DNA from: Streptomyces sp. ISL-98
GTDB taxonomy: Bacteria; Actinomycetota; Actinomycetes; Streptomycetales; Streptomycetaceae
Reading direction: 5' to 3'
DNA length: 64,000 nucleotides
Assembly: GCF_018614055.1 (NCBI RefSeq)
Contig: NZ_JAGGPB010000003.1
Span: 1-64,000, forward strand
The position numbers were made by a program, and so were the translations under genes. Position 1 is the first letter of the stretch; each line of letters begins with the position of its first letter. Below are positions 43,658 through 54,152 of this stretch, one piece after another. Under the pieces are notes generated by a model that saw only the letters and a program-made list of their open reading frames with translations, was not told the origin of the DNA and did no database searches.

Positions 43658-46600
43658 GCGGGCGCTGGGAATTCTGGATCGACCGTGGCGGCACCTTCAC
43701 CGACGTGGTGGGCCGACGTCCCGACGGACGGCTCGTCACCCGCAAACTGCTCTCGCACAATCCGGAGCGCTACCGGGATGCCGCCGTCGCCGGAATCCGG
43801 CTGATGCTGGCGCTCGGCCCGGACGAGCCCGTCCCGGCCGACCGGATCGACGCCGTCAGGATGGGCACGACGGTCGCCACCAACGCGCTCCTCGAACGCC
43901 GGGGCGAGCCGACCGTACTCGTCGTCACCGAAGGCTTCCGGGACGCCCTGCGCATCGCCTACCAGAACCGTCCCCGCCTCTTCGACCGCCACATCGTCCT
44001 GCCCGAGGCGGTGTACGAGCGAGTCGTCGAGGTACCGGAGCGGATCGACGCGCGCGGGGCGACCGTACGCCCGCTGGAAATCGGCGCCGTCACCGAGCAG
44101 TTGCGCGCCGCGCACGCCGACGGCTTCCGCAGCGCCGCCGTTGTGTTGATGCACGGCTACCGCCACCCCGACCACGAGCGCGCCGTCGCGGACGTGGCCC
44201 GCGAGCTCGGCTTCACACAGGTCAGCTGTTCGCACGAGGTCAGCCCGCTGATCAAGCTGGTGCCGCGCGGCGACACGACCGTCGTGGACGCGTACCTGTC
44301 CCCGATCCTGCGCCGCTACGTCGACGAGGTCGCCGACGAACTGCGCGGCGTCCGGCTGATGTTCATGCAGTCCAACGGAGGCCTGCGCGAAGCCGCCCAC
44401 TTCCGTGGCAAGGACGCCGTGCTCTCGGGCCCCGCTGGCGGCGTAGTCGGCATGGCCCGTACGTCGGGGCAGGCCGGTTTCGACCGCGTCATCGGCTTCG
44501 ACATGGGCGGAACATCCACCGATGTGTCGCACTACGCCGGTGAGTTCGAGCGGGAATTCGGCACCCAGGTCGCGGGCGTACGGATGCGCGCTCCGATGAT
44601 GAACATCCACACCGTCGCCGCGGGCGGCGGCTCGGTCCTGCACTTCGACGGCCAGCGCTACCGTGTCGGACCCGACTCGGCCGGCGCTGTCCCGGGCCCC
44701 GCCTGCTACCGGCGCGGCGGCCCGCTCACCGTCACCGACGCCAATGTGATGCTCGGCCGGGTCCAGCCGGAGCACTTCCCCGCCGTCTTCGGCCCGCACG
44801 GCGACGAGCCCCTGGACGGCGAGACGGTGCGCCGTCGCTTCGCCGAGCTGGCCGACACGGTGGCCGAGGCGACAGGGGTACGGCGCAGCCCCGAGGAGGT
44901 CGCGTCCGGCTTCCTCGACATCGCCGTCCTCAACATGGCGAACGCCGTCAAGAAGATCTCCGTACAGCGCGGCCGCGACATCACCCGGTACGCCCTGACC
45001 AGCTTCGGCGGCGCCGGCGGCCAGCACGCGTGCGCCGTCGCCGACGAGCTCGGCGTCGACACGGTGGTCGTGCCGCCGCTCGCGGGAGTGCTCTCCGCGT
45101 ACGGCATCGGGCTCGCCGACGCCACCGCCATGCGCGAGCAGTCGGTCGAGGCCGAGCTGGACGAGGGGGCGCTCGGGCGCGTACGCGAACTGTGCGACCG
45201 GCTGGCCGGGCGTACCCGCGAGGAGCTGCGCGCCGACGGCATCGCGGATTCGGCGATCACCACACGCGCCCGGGTGCTGCTCCGATACGCCGGTACGGAC
45301 GCGAGCCTGCCCGTGGCGCTGGGCAGCGTCCCGGACATGACCGCGGCCTTCGAAGCAGACCACCGGGCGCGCTACGCCTTCACCATGGACAAGCCACTGG
45401 TCGTCGAGGCCGTCTCGGTCGAGGCAGTGGGCGCGGCGGGACCGCACAGCCCGGTCGGAGTGCAGACCACCATCGGAGAGAGCGCGGGCGCGTTGAAGGC
45501 GCGTGCGACGGTGCGGATGTTCACGCAAGGGAGCCGACAGGACACCCCGCTGTACCGCCGTGAGGATCTGCACCCCACGGACACGGTCGAAGGGCCCGCC
45601 GTCATCGCAGAGGACGACGCCACCACCGTGGTCGACCCGGGCTGGCAGGCGGCCGCCGGGGAACACGGCCATCTGCTCCTCACGCGGGTGCGCCCGCGGC
45701 CCGGCAGGACGGCGGTCGGCACGGACGTCGACCCCGTGATGCTGGAGGTGTTCAACAACCTCTTCATGGCCATCGCCGAGCAGATGGGCGTACGCCTCGA
45801 AAACACCGCCCACTCCGTCAACATCAAGGAGCGGCTGGACTTTTCCTGCGCGCTCTTCGACGCGGACGGCAACCTGATCGCCAACGCTCCGCACATTCCC
45901 GTGCACCTCGGCTCGATGGGCGAGTCCATCAAGGAGGTGCTGCGGCGCAATGAGGGCACCATGCGCCCGGGCGACGTATACGCCATCAACGACCCGTACC
46001 ACGGTGGAACGCACCTGCCGGACGTCACTGTCGTGACACCCGTATTCGACCGGGAGGGAGGGCCGTTGCGGTTCCTGGTGGCCTCGCGCGGACACCATGC
46101 GGAGATCGGCGGCATCAGCCCGGGATCCATGCCTGCCTTTAGTCGTACGGTGCACGAAGAGGGGGTGCTTTTCGACAACTGGCTGCTCGTGAGGGACGGC
46201 AGGCTGCGCGAGGAGGAGACCCGCGAATTGCTGACCACCGCCGCGTACCCCTCGCGCGACCCGGACACCAATATCGCCGACCTGCGGGCCCAGATCGCCG
46301 CCAACGAGAAGGGCATCGCCGAACTGCGCCGCATGGTGGACCAGTTCGGCCTCGATGTGGTCCATGCGTACATGCAGCACGTACAGGACAATGCAGAGGA
46401 GTCCGTACGCCGTATCGTCGCGGGACTGCGGGACGGTTCCTACCGCTACGAGACCGACAGCGGGGCGGTCATCCAGGTCGCACTGAGCGTGGACCGTCAG
46501 GCGCGCAGTGCGGTGCTGGACTTCACCGGGACCGCACCACAGCAGGCCGGGAACTTCAATGCCCCCAAGTCCGTGGTCATGGCGGCTGTTCTGTACGTCT

Positions 46601-47265
46601 TCAGGACACTCGTCGACGACGAAATCCCACTCAACAGCGGCTGTCTGAAACCGCTGGAGGTCCGCGTCCCTGAGGGGTCCATGCTCGCGCCCGTCTATCC
46701 GGCCGCGACAGTGGCGGGCAATGTCGAGACCTCGCAGGCCGTCACCGGTGCGCTGTATGCCGCGCTCGGCGTCCAGGCGGAGGGCTCGGGGACCATGAAC
46801 AACCTCACCTTCGGCAATGAGCGCGTGCAGTACTACGAGACCGTGGCGAGCGGCTCGGGCGCGGGCGACGGATTCAACGGTGCCGACGCCGTACAGACCC
46901 ACATGACCAACTCGCGCCTCACGGACCCCGAAGTGCTGGAGTGGCGCTTCCCCGTGCTCCTGGAGAACTTCTCCGTCCGCGACGGCAGCGGGGGAGACGG
47001 CCGGTGGCAGGGCGGGTGCGGTGTGGAGCGCAGGATCCGCTTCCTCGAACCGATGACGGTGGCCCTCCTGTCCGGACACCGCCGCGTCCCGCCGTACGGC
47101 ATGGCGGGCGGCGGTCCCGGCGCGACGGGCAGCAACTTCGTCGAGCGCGCCGACGGTACGGTCACGCCGCTAGAGGGGTGCGACACGGCCGAAGTGGGGG
47201 TTGGGGACGCGCTGGTGGTGCGTACGCCGGGCGGGGGCGGATACGGCGTGCCTGACGGCTCCTGA
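43654..47265 (+). CDS. fused hydantoinase A/B, probable 5-oxoprolinase (ATP-hydrolysing)
   Basis: 1,203 residues, full length for the fused OplAH type. The N-terminal half has [28 protein letters not shown] and [14 protein letters not shown] (Hydantoinase A, actin-like ATPase); the C-terminal half begins near [15 protein letters not shown] with Hydantoinase B motifs ([37 protein letters not shown]). It should open 5-oxoproline to glutamate with ATP, although N-methylhydantoin cannot be excluded. Start overlaps the SGNH stop (ATGA), so translation is coupled to the glycosyltransferase group. It converges on pxpC. Confidence 0.88.
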   Translation: MSGRWEFWIDRGGTFTDVVGRRPDGRLVTRKLLSHNPERYRDAAVAGIRLMLALGPDEPVPADRIDAVRMGTTVATNALLERRGEPTVLVVTEGFRDALRIAYQNRPRLFDRHIVLPEAVYERVVEVPERIDARGATVRPLEIGAVTEQLRAAHADGFRSAAVVLMHGYRHPDHERAVADVARELGFTQVSCSHEVSPLIKLVPRGDTTVVDAYLSPILRRYVDEVADELRGVRLMFMQSNGGLREAAHFRGKDAVLSGPAGGVVGMARTSGQAGFDRVIGFDMGGTSTDVSHYAGEFEREFGTQVAGVRMRAPMMNIHTVAAGGGSVLHFDGQRYRVGPDSAGAVPGPACYRRGGPLTVTDANVMLGRVQPEHFPAVFGPHGDEPLDGETVRRRFAELADTVAEATGVRRSPEEVASGFLDIAVLNMANAVKKISVQRGRDITRYALTSFGGAGGQHACAVADELGVDTVVVPPLAGVLSAYGIGLADATAMREQSVEAELDEGALGRVRELCDRLAGRTREELRADGIADSAITTRARVLLRYAGTDASLPVALGSVPDMTAAFEADHRARYAFTMDKPLVVEAVSVEAVGAAGPHSPVGVQTTIGESAGALKARATVRMFTQGSRQDTPLYRREDLHPTDTVEGPAVIAEDDATTVVDPGWQAAAGEHGHLLLTRVRPRPGRTAVGTDVDPVMLEVFNNLFMAIAEQMGVRLENTAHSVNIKERLDFSCALFDADGNLIANAPHIPVHLGSMGESIKEVLRRNEGTMRPGDVYAINDPYHGGTHLPDVTVVTPVFDREGGPLRFLVASRGHHAEIGGISPGSMPAFSRTVHEEGVLFDNWLLVRDGRLREEETRELLTTAAYPSRDPDTNIADLRAQIAANEKGIAELRRMVDQFGLDVVHAYMQHVQDNAEESVRRIVAGLRDGSYRYETDSGAVIQVALSVDRQARSAVLDFTGTAPQQAGNFNAPKSVVMAAVLYVFRTLVDDEIPLNSGCLKPLEVRVPEGSMLAPVYPAATVAGNVETSQAVTGALYAALGVQAEGSGTMNNLTFGNERVQYYETVASGSGAGDGFNGADAVQTHMTNSRLTDPEVLEWRFPVLLENFSVRDGSGGDGRWQGGCGVERRIRFLEPMTVALLSGHRRVPPYGMAGGGPGATGSNFVERADGTVTPLEGCDTAEVGVGDALVVRTPGGGGYGVPDGS

Positions 47266-47306
47266 TGGCCCCTGAGGGGCCCCTGGGGCGCCTCAGGGGC
47301 CATCAG
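47262..47306. terminator. 16-bp perfect hairpin spanning two stop codons
   Basis: CTGATGGCCCCTGAGG (47262-47277) and CCTCAGGGGCCATCAG (47291-47306) pair perfectly around a 13-nt loop. The stem includes the stop codon of the 5-oxoprolinase (47263-47265) and that of pxpC (47303-47305). It is a bidirectional terminator. Confidence 0.92.
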
Positions 47307-48172
47307 CGCCGCCCCGCCGGGACGAAGCGGACGGGGGTGCCCGGGGCGGCCTGCGCCGCAGCGGCGAGATCCGGTTCCCTGACGACCCCGATCACCGGAT
47401 AGCCGCCCGTGGTGGGGTGGTCGGCCAGGAACACCACAGGGCGCCCGTCCGGCGGCACTTGTACCGCCCCGAGGACCATGCCCTCGCTGGGCAGTTCAGC
47501 GTGTACGGCGCGCTCCAGAGCGGGGCCTTCGGTGCGCAGCCCGATCCGGTTGCTCGCCGAGGAGACCCGGTAGGTGGCCGTTACCAGGGTGCGCAGAGCG
47601 CGCCCGGTGAACCAGTCCGCACGAGGCCCCGGCCCCACCCGCAGCACCAGTTCGCCGGGAGGCCCCTGCCACGGCAGCGCATCGGCGTACACAGGCGCCC
47701 CTGTTACGCCGCCCAGCGGCAGCACCGCTCCGTCGGTGAGCGGCGCGGGGCCCAGCCCGGACAGCAGATCGGTGGAGCGGCTGCCCAGCACGGGCTCGGC
47801 GGCGACCCCTCCGGCGAAGGCCAGGTAACTGCGTACGCCGCGTACCGCCGGCCCCAGCTCCAGCACCGCCCCCGCCGCCACCCGTACCGGCGCCCCCCAC
47901 GCGGCGGGCCGCCCGTCGAGGGTGACGGCGCACGGCGCACCGGTGACCGCGACGGTGACCGCACAACGCGGCCGCACCGCACAGCCGTTGAGGGTCGTCT
48001 CCAGGACAGCCGCGTCCGGCCGATTGCCCACCAGGCGGTTGGCGAGGCCGCTCGCGGGCCGGTCCAGCGCCCCCGAGCGCGGCACGCCCAGATGCGCGTG
48101 GCCGGACCGCCCCCGGTCCTGAACGGACGTCAGCGCCCCGGCCCTTACGACCGCGAAGGCCCGGTCCGTCAC
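47303..48172 (-). CDS. pxpC: 5-oxoprolinase subunit C (KipA-like biotin-dependent carboxyltransferase family)
   Basis: 289 residues. KipA/PxpC signature: LTSVQDRGRSGHAHLGVPRSGALD at the N-terminus, then FAGGVAAEPVLGSRSTDL and DHPTTGGYPVIGVV. With PxpA and PxpB it forms the ATP-dependent 5-oxoprolinase that converts pyroglutamate to glutamate. GTG at 48172 overlaps the pxpB stop (GTGA). Last gene of the operon. Confidence 0.93.
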   Translation of the reverse strand: MTDRAFAVVRAGALTSVQDRGRSGHAHLGVPRSGALDRPASGLANRLVGNRPDAAVLETTLNGCAVRPRCAVTVAVTGAPCAVTLDGRPAAWGAPVRVAAGAVLELGPAVRGVRSYLAFAGGVAAEPVLGSRSTDLLSGLGPAPLTDGAVLPLGGVTGAPVYADALPWQGPPGELVLRVGPGPRADWFTGRALRTLVTATYRVSSASNRIGLRTEGPALERAVHAELPSEGMVLGAVQVPPDGRPVVFLADHPTTGGYPVIGVVREPDLAAAAQAAPGTPVRFVPAGRR

Positions 48173-48822
48173 AGTGCCTCCGCCGGGACGGGGACGAAGC
48201 GCACCCGGGCGCCCGGCGCCAGCAGCGCGGCAGGCACGCGCTGCGGGTCCCACAGCACGGCGTCGGTCGAGCCGATGAGCTGCCAGCCGCCGGGGGAGGA
48301 GCGCGGGTACACGCCGGTGTACGGGCCGGCCAGAGCGACGGCGCCCGCCGGGACAGCCGTACGCGGTGTGGCCCTGCGCGGTACGGCGTACCGCTCCGCG
48401 AGGCCGGTCAGGTAGCCGAAGCCGGGCGCGAACCCGCAGAAGGCGACCCGGAATTCGGCCGCGGAGTGGATCCGGCCCACCTCGTCTCGCGGTACGCCCC
48501 ACAGTTCGGCCACCTCCGCGAGGTCGGGGCCGTCGTACCGCACAGGGATCTCGATCGCATCCCGGACGCCCGGCGTGAGCGGCGGTATCTCCCAGCCGGC
48601 CAGCCGCTCGGCGAACGCTCCCGGATCGTCGAGGCCGTCGAGCAGTACGGTGCGCGCCGCGGGCACGATCTCCCGTACGGCGGGGAGGGCGCCCGCCGCA
48701 CGGCGGCGCAGCAACTCGGCGTGGAGCGCCTCGGCCTCCTCGCCACTGCCGAGTTCGAGCAAGAGGGCCCGGTCGCCGACTGGCAGGGCCCTCATGCTTG
48801 TCGTGGCTGTGGCAGCGGTCAT
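48169..48822 (-). CDS. pxpB: 5-oxoprolinase subunit B (KipI-like)
   Basis: 217 residues. KipI/PxpB landmarks: ALPVGDRALLLELG, IPVRYDGPDLAEVA, the conserved FCGFAPGFGYLTGL and YPRSSPGGWQLIGST. Cyclophilin-like fold; acts with PxpC. The Bacillus homologue KipI also inhibits the sporulation kinase KinA, a link that cannot be assumed here. ATG at 48822 overlaps the pxpA stop (ATGA); the longer frame upstream is shadow. Confidence 0.93.
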   Translation of the reverse strand: MTAATATTSMRALPVGDRALLLELGSGEEAEALHAELLRRRAAGALPAVREIVPAARTVLLDGLDDPGAFAERLAGWEIPPLTPGVRDAIEIPVRYDGPDLAEVAELWGVPRDEVGRIHSAAEFRVAFCGFAPGFGYLTGLAERYAVPRRATPRTAVPAGAVALAGPYTGVYPRSSPGGWQLIGSTDAVLWDPQRVPAALLAPGARVRFVPVPAEAL

Positions 48823-49583
48823 GCGAAGGCCTCCACCCGTACGCCCGCGTCCTCCAGACGGCTCCGTACGCGCCGGGCGAGGCCGACAGCGCCCGGCGTG
48901 TCCCCGTGCAGGCACAGCGACCGGGCGCGGACGCCGACGGGCTGCCCGCAGTGCGAGGTGACCACACCGAAGCGGGCCATGGAGACCGAGCGCTCGACGA
49001 CCGCCCCCGGATCGGTGACAACGGCGCCGTCCTGTCCGCGCGGTACGAGCGTCCCTTCCGCCGTGTACGCACGGTCCGCGAACGCCTCGGGGACGACGGG
49101 CAGTCCGGCCTTGTCCGCGATGTCGAGCAGCCGCGAACCCGGCAGCCCGAGGACGGGCAGCGACCCGCCCGCGAGCAGCACACCGGAGATGACAGCAGTG
49201 GCCTGCTCTTCGTCGTGAACCACGCGGTTGTAGAGCGCACCGTGGGGCTTGACGTACGAAACGGGCGCCCCTGCCGCCCGTGCGAACACTTCCAGCGCCC
49301 CTATCTGGTAGGCGATTTCGGCGGTGAGTTCGTCCGAAGGGACGTCCATCGAGCGTCGGCCGAAACCGGCCAGGTCGCGGTACGAAACCTGGGCACCGAT
49401 GCGTACCCCGTGCTCGGCCGCGAGGTCGCAGACCCGCCGCATGGTGGCGGCGTCGCCGGCGTGGAAGCCGCAGGCGACATTGGCGCTGGTGACGACGGAC
49501 AGCAACTGCTCGTCGTCGGTCAGCCGCCAGCGTCCGAATCCCTCTCCGAGGTCGGCATTGAGGTCGATCGAAGCCCAGGTCAT
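48819..49583 (-). CDS. pxpA: 5-oxoprolinase subunit A (LamB/YcsF family)
   Basis: 254 residues. Starts with the family signature SIDLNADLGEGFGRW; then NVACGFHAGD, GAQVSYRDLAGFGRR and YVKPHGALYN. PxpA provides the 5-oxoproline-activating part of PxpABC. It lies 19 bp after the DUF1445 gene; GGAAG upstream is a modest ribosome-binding site. All genes from the MFS to pxpC are tightly packed and surely form one transcript. Confidence 0.95.
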   Translation of the reverse strand: MTWASIDLNADLGEGFGRWRLTDDEQLLSVVTSANVACGFHAGDAATMRRVCDLAAEHGVRIGAQVSYRDLAGFGRRSMDVPSDELTAEIAYQIGALEVFARAAGAPVSYVKPHGALYNRVVHDEEQATAVISGVLLAGGSLPVLGLPGSRLLDIADKAGLPVVPEAFADRAYTAEGTLVPRGQDGAVVTDPGAVVERSVSMARFGVVTSHCGQPVGVRARSLCLHGDTPGAVGLARRVRSRLEDAGVRVEAFA

Positions 49584-49602
49584 GTACGGATCCGTCTTCC
49601 GG

Positions 49603-50391
49603 TCAGGCCACGCGGTACTGCTCGTCGCGGGCGTCGGTGATGAACATCTGGCCCGGCGCGTGGGTGATCGCGAAGGGCGGGCGCGAGGACATTACAGCGG
49701 CCTGCAGAGTCACTCCGCAGGCCCAGAAGACCGGAATGTCCCCGGGCAGAGCGTCCACCGGATCGCCGAAATCCGGTTGCCCGAGATCCGTGATGCCGAG
49801 CCCGGCCGGATCACCGCAGTGCACGGGGCTGCCGTGCACGTCGGGCAGCAGGGCACTCTCCCGGATCGCCGTGGAGAGCAGTTGCGGAGGGACGGGCCGC
49901 ATCGACACCACCATCGGGCCGTGCAGCCGCCCAGCAGGGCGGCAGGGGCGGCTCGTTGTGTACATCGCGACATTGCGGCCCTGCTCGATGTGGCGCATCG
50001 GCACGCCGGCCTCGGACAGGGCCGTCTCGAAGGTGAAGCTGCAGCCGATGAGGAACGACACCAGGTCGTCGCGCCAGTCGCCGGTGACTTCGGCCGGTTC
50101 GTCGACGAGTTCGCCGTGTTTCCAGACCCGGTAGCCGGGAAGATCGGTCCGCAGGTCGGCGCCCGGCGCCAGCGGTGTGGTCCAGGATCCGGTATCCGTG
50201 ACGTCGAGGACCGGACAGGGCTTCGGATTGCGCTGGCAGAAGAGCAGCACTTCGTACGCCCAGTCGGCAGGCACCGAGATGAGGTTCGCCTGTGCGTGGC
50301 CGGGGGCCCACCCGGCGGTGTTCGCCCTGATGCCGGTACGGAACCGGGCGCGGGCCTCGGCGGGGGCCCTGGTGGTGGCCGTCGCACTCAC
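49603..50391 (-). CDS. DUF1445 (YcsI-like) putative hydro-lyase
   Basis: 262 residues. YcsI/DUF1445 landmarks: [20 protein letters not shown] start ([18 protein letters not shown]), [17 protein letters not shown], and the C-terminal [14 protein letters not shown] with [12 protein letters not shown]. Proteins of this family are linked to D-glutamate cyclase activity (the N-terminal region of mammalian DGLUCY), which would make 5-oxo-D-proline; this is family knowledge, not shown here. GTG at 50391 overlaps the MFS stop (GTGA). Confidence 0.88.
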   Translation of the reverse strand: MSATATTRAPAEARARFRTGIRANTAGWAPGHAQANLISVPADWAYEVLLFCQRNPKPCPVLDVTDTGSWTTPLAPGADLRTDLPGYRVWKHGELVDEPAEVTGDWRDDLVSFLIGCSFTFETALSEAGVPMRHIEQGRNVAMYTTSRPCRPAGRLHGPMVVSMRPVPPQLLSTAIRESALLPDVHGSPVHCGDPAGLGITDLGQPDFGDPVDALPGDIPVFWACGVTLQAAVMSSRPPFAITHAPGQMFITDARDEQYRVA

Positions 50392-51665
50392 AGGAGCTCC
50401 CTTCCGCGGGTCTCGGGCAGCCCGAACAGGGCCAGGACGGCGAGCCCGTAGCCGACAGCGCCGAAGATCAGCGCGCCCCCGACTCCCCAGCTGCCGGCCA
50501 GGAACCCGACCAGCGTCGGGAAGAAAGCGCCCACAGCACGGCCCGTGTTGTACGTGAACCCCTGACCTGTGCCGCGTACCGCTGTCGGGTAGAGCTCGCT
50601 GAGGAACGAGCCGAAGCCGCTGAAGATGGCCGACATGCAGAAGCCGAGCGGGAAGCCGAGGACCAGCACCACACTGTTCGCCCCGGACGGGATGTTCGTG
50701 TAGGCGAGGATGCACCCGGCGGAGAGGAAGGCGAACAGCGCGATGTTCTTCTTGCGGCCCAGTTTGTCGGTGAGATAGCCGCCGGTCAGGTAGCCGATGA
50801 AGGCGCCGGAGATGAGGAACGTCAGATAGCCGCCTGTGCCGACGACGGTAAGACCCCGCTCTGTCTTGAGATAGGTGGGTACCCAGGTGGCGAGCGTGTA
50901 GTAGCCGCCCTGTACGCCGGTCGAGAGCAGCACACCGAAGAGCGTGGTGCGCAACAGGTCCTTCTTGAAAATCGCGGTGAAGGACCCCTTGTTGCTGCTC
51001 GCCAGACGCCGCTCTGTCGCCTCCGGTGCGTCGCTGACATGGCGCCGTACATAGATCACGAGGAGTGCGGGAAGGGCGCCGGTCCAGAACATCACGCGCC
51101 AGGCCGTGTCCGGGTCGACGTACTGGAAGACCACCGTGTAGACGATGACCGCGAGCGCCCAGCCGATCGCCCAGGAGCTCTGGATGGCGCCGAGCGTACG
51201 GCCGCGGTGCTTGGCGGAGGCGTACTCGGCGACCAGGATCGCGCCGACCGCCCACTCGCCGCCGAAGCCGAGGCCCTGGAGCGCGCGGAACACCAGCAGA
51301 GTTTCGTAGTTCGGGGCGAAACCGCACAGGACGGTGAAAAGCGCATACGTGACCACGGTGATCATCAGCGCCTTCACCCGGCCGATTCGGTCGGCGGCGA
51401 TCCCGGCGACGGCACCGCCAATGGCGGAAACGACCAGCGTGACGGTGGTGAGCAGGCCGGTCTGGCCGGTGCTGAGACTGAAGTACGCGGAGATCGCGAC
51501 CATGCTCAGCGGCAGCGTGAAGAAGTCGTAGGAGTCGAGGGCGTATCCGCCGAACGCGCCCCCGAACGCGCGCCTGCCGCGCGGCCCGAGGGCGCGCAGC
51601 CAGGCGAACGCGCCCGTGTCGTCGTGGAGTTCGTCCTGCTTCGTCTGTGCCTGGGTGGTACTCAT
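50388..51665 (-). CDS. MFS transporter of the 5-oxoproline operon
   Basis: 425 residues, 12 predicted helices, with the sugar/acid symporter motifs [14 protein letters not shown] and [13 protein letters not shown]-terminus [18 protein letters not shown] is typical of the aromatic-acid/H+ symporter group. It takes the position held by YcsG in the Bacillus ycs/kip region, so it probably imports pyroglutamate or a related acid. ATG at 51665 with GCGAGG upstream. First gene of the operon; operator candidates lie in the 169 bp to the divergent GntR gene. Confidence 0.9.
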   Translation of the reverse strand: MSTTQAQTKQDELHDDTGAFAWLRALGPRGRRAFGGAFGGYALDSYDFFTLPLSMVAISAYFSLSTGQTGLLTTVTLVVSAIGGAVAGIAADRIGRVKALMITVVTYALFTVLCGFAPNYETLLVFRALQGLGFGGEWAVGAILVAEYASAKHRGRTLGAIQSSWAIGWALAVIVYTVVFQYVDPDTAWRVMFWTGALPALLVIYVRRHVSDAPEATERRLASSNKGSFTAIFKKDLLRTTLFGVLLSTGVQGGYYTLATWVPTYLKTERGLTVVGTGGYLTFLISGAFIGYLTGGYLTDKLGRKKNIALFAFLSAGCILAYTNIPSGANSVVLVLGFPLGFCMSAIFSGFGSFLSELYPTAVRGTGQGFTYNTGRAVGAFFPTLVGFLAGSWGVGGALIFGAVGYGLAVLALFGLPETRGRELL

Positions 51666-51726
51666 CTGCACCTCGCAGAGGGGGAGGAGAGTGCTGGAGA
51701 CCGTGCGGTGACGACAACGTAGGGGA

Positions 51727-51763
51727 TTGTTGAACGATCCGACAAGAGTCATGTCGGGTCGTT
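51727..51763. promoter_or_regulatory. FadR/GntR-type operator candidates
   Basis: TTGTTGAACGA (51727-51737) fits the TNGTNNNACNA pattern of FadR-subfamily GntR proteins exactly. It overlaps a 12-bp inverted repeat AACGATCCGACA (51733-51744) / TGTCGGGTCGTT (51752-51763) with one mismatch and a 7-bp spacer. Both are in the divergent region between the MFS operon and the regulator. Confidence 0.65.
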
Positions 51764-51834
51764 TCTTGCTTCTACGATGAAGACCGCGCGCCGGTGGGAG
51801 CAGCCGATGCGGCAGACGTGAGGGAGAGAGTGCT

Positions 51835-52548
51835 GTGAGGACGACGGAGCCCGAGGCCGGCGGGCTGGCCGACGACCGCCCGCTGCTGGGCCGCACCAGC
51901 ACAGCGGAGCGCGTCGCGGACATCCTCCGCACCCGTATCGCGGAGGGCTACTTCCCTCCCGGGGAGCGGCTCTCGGAGGAGAGCATCGGCAAAGCGCTCG
52001 GTGTCTCGCGCAACACGCTGCGCGAGGCGTTCCGGCTGCTGACCCACGAGCAGCTCCTCGTGCACGAGCTCAACCGCGGGGTCTTCGTACGGGTCCTCGC
52101 CGTCGAGGACGTCGAGGACATTTACCGCATCCGGCGCCTCGTCGAGTGCGCGGTCGTCCGCGGTCTGGGCGCGCCGCCGTTCGCCGTCGCCGGCCTCGAC
52201 AAGGCCGTCACCGACGGCGAACGGGCGGCCGGCAACCGGGACTGGAAGGGCGTGTCCACGGCCAACATCCACTTCCACCGCGAACTCGTCGCCCTCGCCG
52301 CGAGCCCGCGCACCGACGAGCTGATGCGCAGCGTCCTCGCCGAACTGCGCCTCGCCTTCCATGTGGTGGCCGATCCGCGCCGCCTGCACGAGCCTTATCT
52401 CGTACGAAACCGGGAGATTCTGGAATGTCTGCGGGCAGGCGACAGCGCGGCCGCCGAGCAGCTGCTCGCGGGCTATCTCGACGACTCCCGCACCCAGCTC
52501 GTCGAGGTGTACGCACGCCACATCGCCGCCGGGAGCTGGGGGTCTTGA
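51835..52548 (+). CDS. GntR family regulator with FCD domain
   Basis: 237 residues. N-terminal winged helix: RVADILRTRIAEGYFPPGERL, SRNTLREAFRLLTHEQLL. C-terminal FCD domain with metal/ligand His residues in NIHFHRELVALA and AFHVVADPRRLHEPY. Likely represses the divergent MFS-DUF1445-pxpABC operon and is released by 5-oxoproline or a related acid. GTG at 51835, with only a weak GAGAG upstream. Its stop is followed by the promoter of the condensin-like operon. Confidence 0.92.
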   Translation: MRTTEPEAGGLADDRPLLGRTSTAERVADILRTRIAEGYFPPGERLSEESIGKALGVSRNTLREAFRLLTHEQLLVHELNRGVFVRVLAVEDVEDIYRIRRLVECAVVRGLGAPPFAVAGLDKAVTDGERAAGNRDWKGVSTANIHFHRELVALAASPRTDELMRSVLAELRLAFHVVADPRRLHEPYLVRNREILECLRAGDSAAAEQLLAGYLDDSRTQLVEVYARHIAAGSWGS

Positions 52549-52568
52549 GGGGTCGCTTCTGCGCTGTT

Positions 52569-52598
52569 TCGACCGTTGTCGGTGCGAGGACCTAATCT
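52569..52598 (+). promoter_or_regulatory. promoter of the condensin-like operon
   Basis: TCGACC (52569-52574), 18 bp, TAATCT (52593-52598). The first codon of the kleisin-like gene is 7 nt after the -10 box, so the transcript would be leaderless; no Shine-Dalgarno is present there, which agrees. Confidence 0.55.
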
Positions 52599-52605
52599 GT
52601 GCCAC

Positions 52606-54150
52606 GTGACTTCGCCTGCATCGACGGAATTCGTTCCGCCCCAGCTCAGCGCGGGGCCGCGCCCCGCACAGGGCCCGGCCGCCGACGAGGGGCTCGCGCG
52701 GCGGCTTCGCGCGCTCGCCTGCACGGCGCCGCTGCACGATCTCGACGTACGCAAGGCGAATCTGGCCGGTGAGTACTCGGTCTACGCGATGGCGGAAGTC
52801 GCGCTGGCCGCGATCGACCTCGTCACGCTCAACATGGACTTCGACACGGGCGCCGACCACGAGCAGATAGTGGCCAGGCTGCTCCCCCGGGTCGCCGCCC
52901 AGGCCCCGGAGCGCCCGCTCGCGGAGCACGAGCGGGTCGCGCGCTGGGTCCTGGAGAACCTGGTCAACGTCGGAAGCGTGGACCGCGGCTTCCGCGCCGT
53001 CTACGGCACCTTCGGCCCCGACGGTGCCTATGTGCGCAGGGACTACGACTTCAAGCTCATCGAGGAGGTCCCCGGATACGGCGGCAGCGTCTATCTGCGG
53101 ACCACCGACGAAGCGGTCAACGTCCTGGTCGGAGCCCTGGACACGGACGTCACCAGCGCACAGATCGCCGCCGAGGTGAAGCTCGAAGTCCTGATCAGCC
53201 GCGGCAGGCTCGCCGACGCCCAGCTCGCCGCCGAGCAGGCGCGCTACCGGACCGTGCAGTACGCCGAGACGCTCCGCAGGACGCTGGAGGCCACCCGGCG
53301 CAATGTGCGGGCCGTCGACTGGCTCAATGCCGTGCCCGACATGATCGCCGAGGCGCTCGACCACGTCGCCGACCGCTACCGCCACGAGAACGCGATCCTC
53401 ACGAACATCCGCAAGGCGCGCGACGAGGCCGAGACTGGTTTTGATCCAAAGACAGGCGAGCACAAGCGGCGCGCTGCCGAGCTCGTCGACATCGTGAAGG
53501 ACTGCATCCGCCGGCACACGCAGCTGCAGTCGCGGCTCCTGGAAGCCGGACCGCTGTTCCGCGCGGAACAGGACCGCCAGGCCTTCGCCACGCCCACCGC
53601 GGAGGCGGGACTCGACCTGTACGGCCAGCTGGTCGCCCCACTGCTGCCGCTCCCGGTCGAGCAGGCCATCCGGGTCACCGACGCGTTCTTCGCGAGGGGC
53701 ACCGGCCTGCGCACCCCCGTATCCGTACGCGTCGGGGATCTGATCGACATACTGCTGACGCCGCCGGTGGAGCGGGAGCACCTGGGCGCCGAAATGCCGG
53801 AACCGGATCTGATCGCCACACCCGACGACAGCCGGTTCAGCGAGGAGCAGCTGGCGAGTGCGATGGAGCTGCTCGACCTGCCCCCCGACGCACCACGCAG
53901 GCTCTCCGGCCTGCTGGCCGACGCCCGCCTCCGTGACCCCGAGCTCCCCTACCTCGTCGCGCTGCTGGCCGTCCACGCGGCAAGCCCGCCGGTCGGCACC
54001 GCCTACCGGCAGGGCGAGGAGCGGCTGCTCTTCGCCGTGGACGACGGGACCGAACTCGACGACCCGGAGTTCGGCGGGGCCGACCTGATCGTGGGGATGG
54101 CGCTGCTGAACGCGGCCGGGATGGCAGCGGACCGGACGGAGGCGGCATAG
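52606..54150 (+). CDS. kleisin-like subunit of an SMC complex (MksF/JetA-like)
   Basis: 514 residues from the GTG at 52606. N-terminal helical domain (about 30-130, HDLDVRKANLAGEYSVYAMA) could be the winged-helix dimerisation domain of MukF/MksF. The centre is an amphipathic coiled coil (about 185-300, ISRGRLADAQLAAEQARYR). A C-terminal domain (about 400-514) ends in an acidic, globular segment. No catalytic motif. The assignment rests mainly on gene order: large helical protein, small accessory protein, giant SMC-like ATPase, as in MksFEB and Wadjet JetABC. Direct similarity cannot be proven here. Confidence 0.65.
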   Translation: MTSPASTEFVPPQLSAGPRPAQGPAADEGLARRLRALACTAPLHDLDVRKANLAGEYSVYAMAEVALAAIDLVTLNMDFDTGADHEQIVARLLPRVAAQAPERPLAEHERVARWVLENLVNVGSVDRGFRAVYGTFGPDGAYVRRDYDFKLIEEVPGYGGSVYLRTTDEAVNVLVGALDTDVTSAQIAAEVKLEVLISRGRLADAQLAAEQARYRTVQYAETLRRTLEATRRNVRAVDWLNAVPDMIAEALDHVADRYRHENAILTNIRKARDEAETGFDPKTGEHKRRAAELVDIVKDCIRRHTQLQSRLLEAGPLFRAEQDRQAFATPTAEAGLDLYGQLVAPLLPLPVEQAIRVTDAFFARGTGLRTPVSVRVGDLIDILLTPPVEREHLGAEMPEPDLIATPDDSRFSEEQLASAMELLDLPPDAPRRLSGLLADARLRDPELPYLVALLAVHAASPPVGTAYRQGEERLLFAVDDGTELDDPEFGGADLIVGMALLNAAGMAADRTEAA

Positions 54151-54152
54151 GC

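Noticed and set aside
43354..47079. 1,241-codon open frame antisense to the 5-oxoprolinase gene
   Set aside because: Long antisense frames are expected in DNA of this GC bias. Its translation has no conserved motifs, whereas the forward frame shows both hydantoinase halves.
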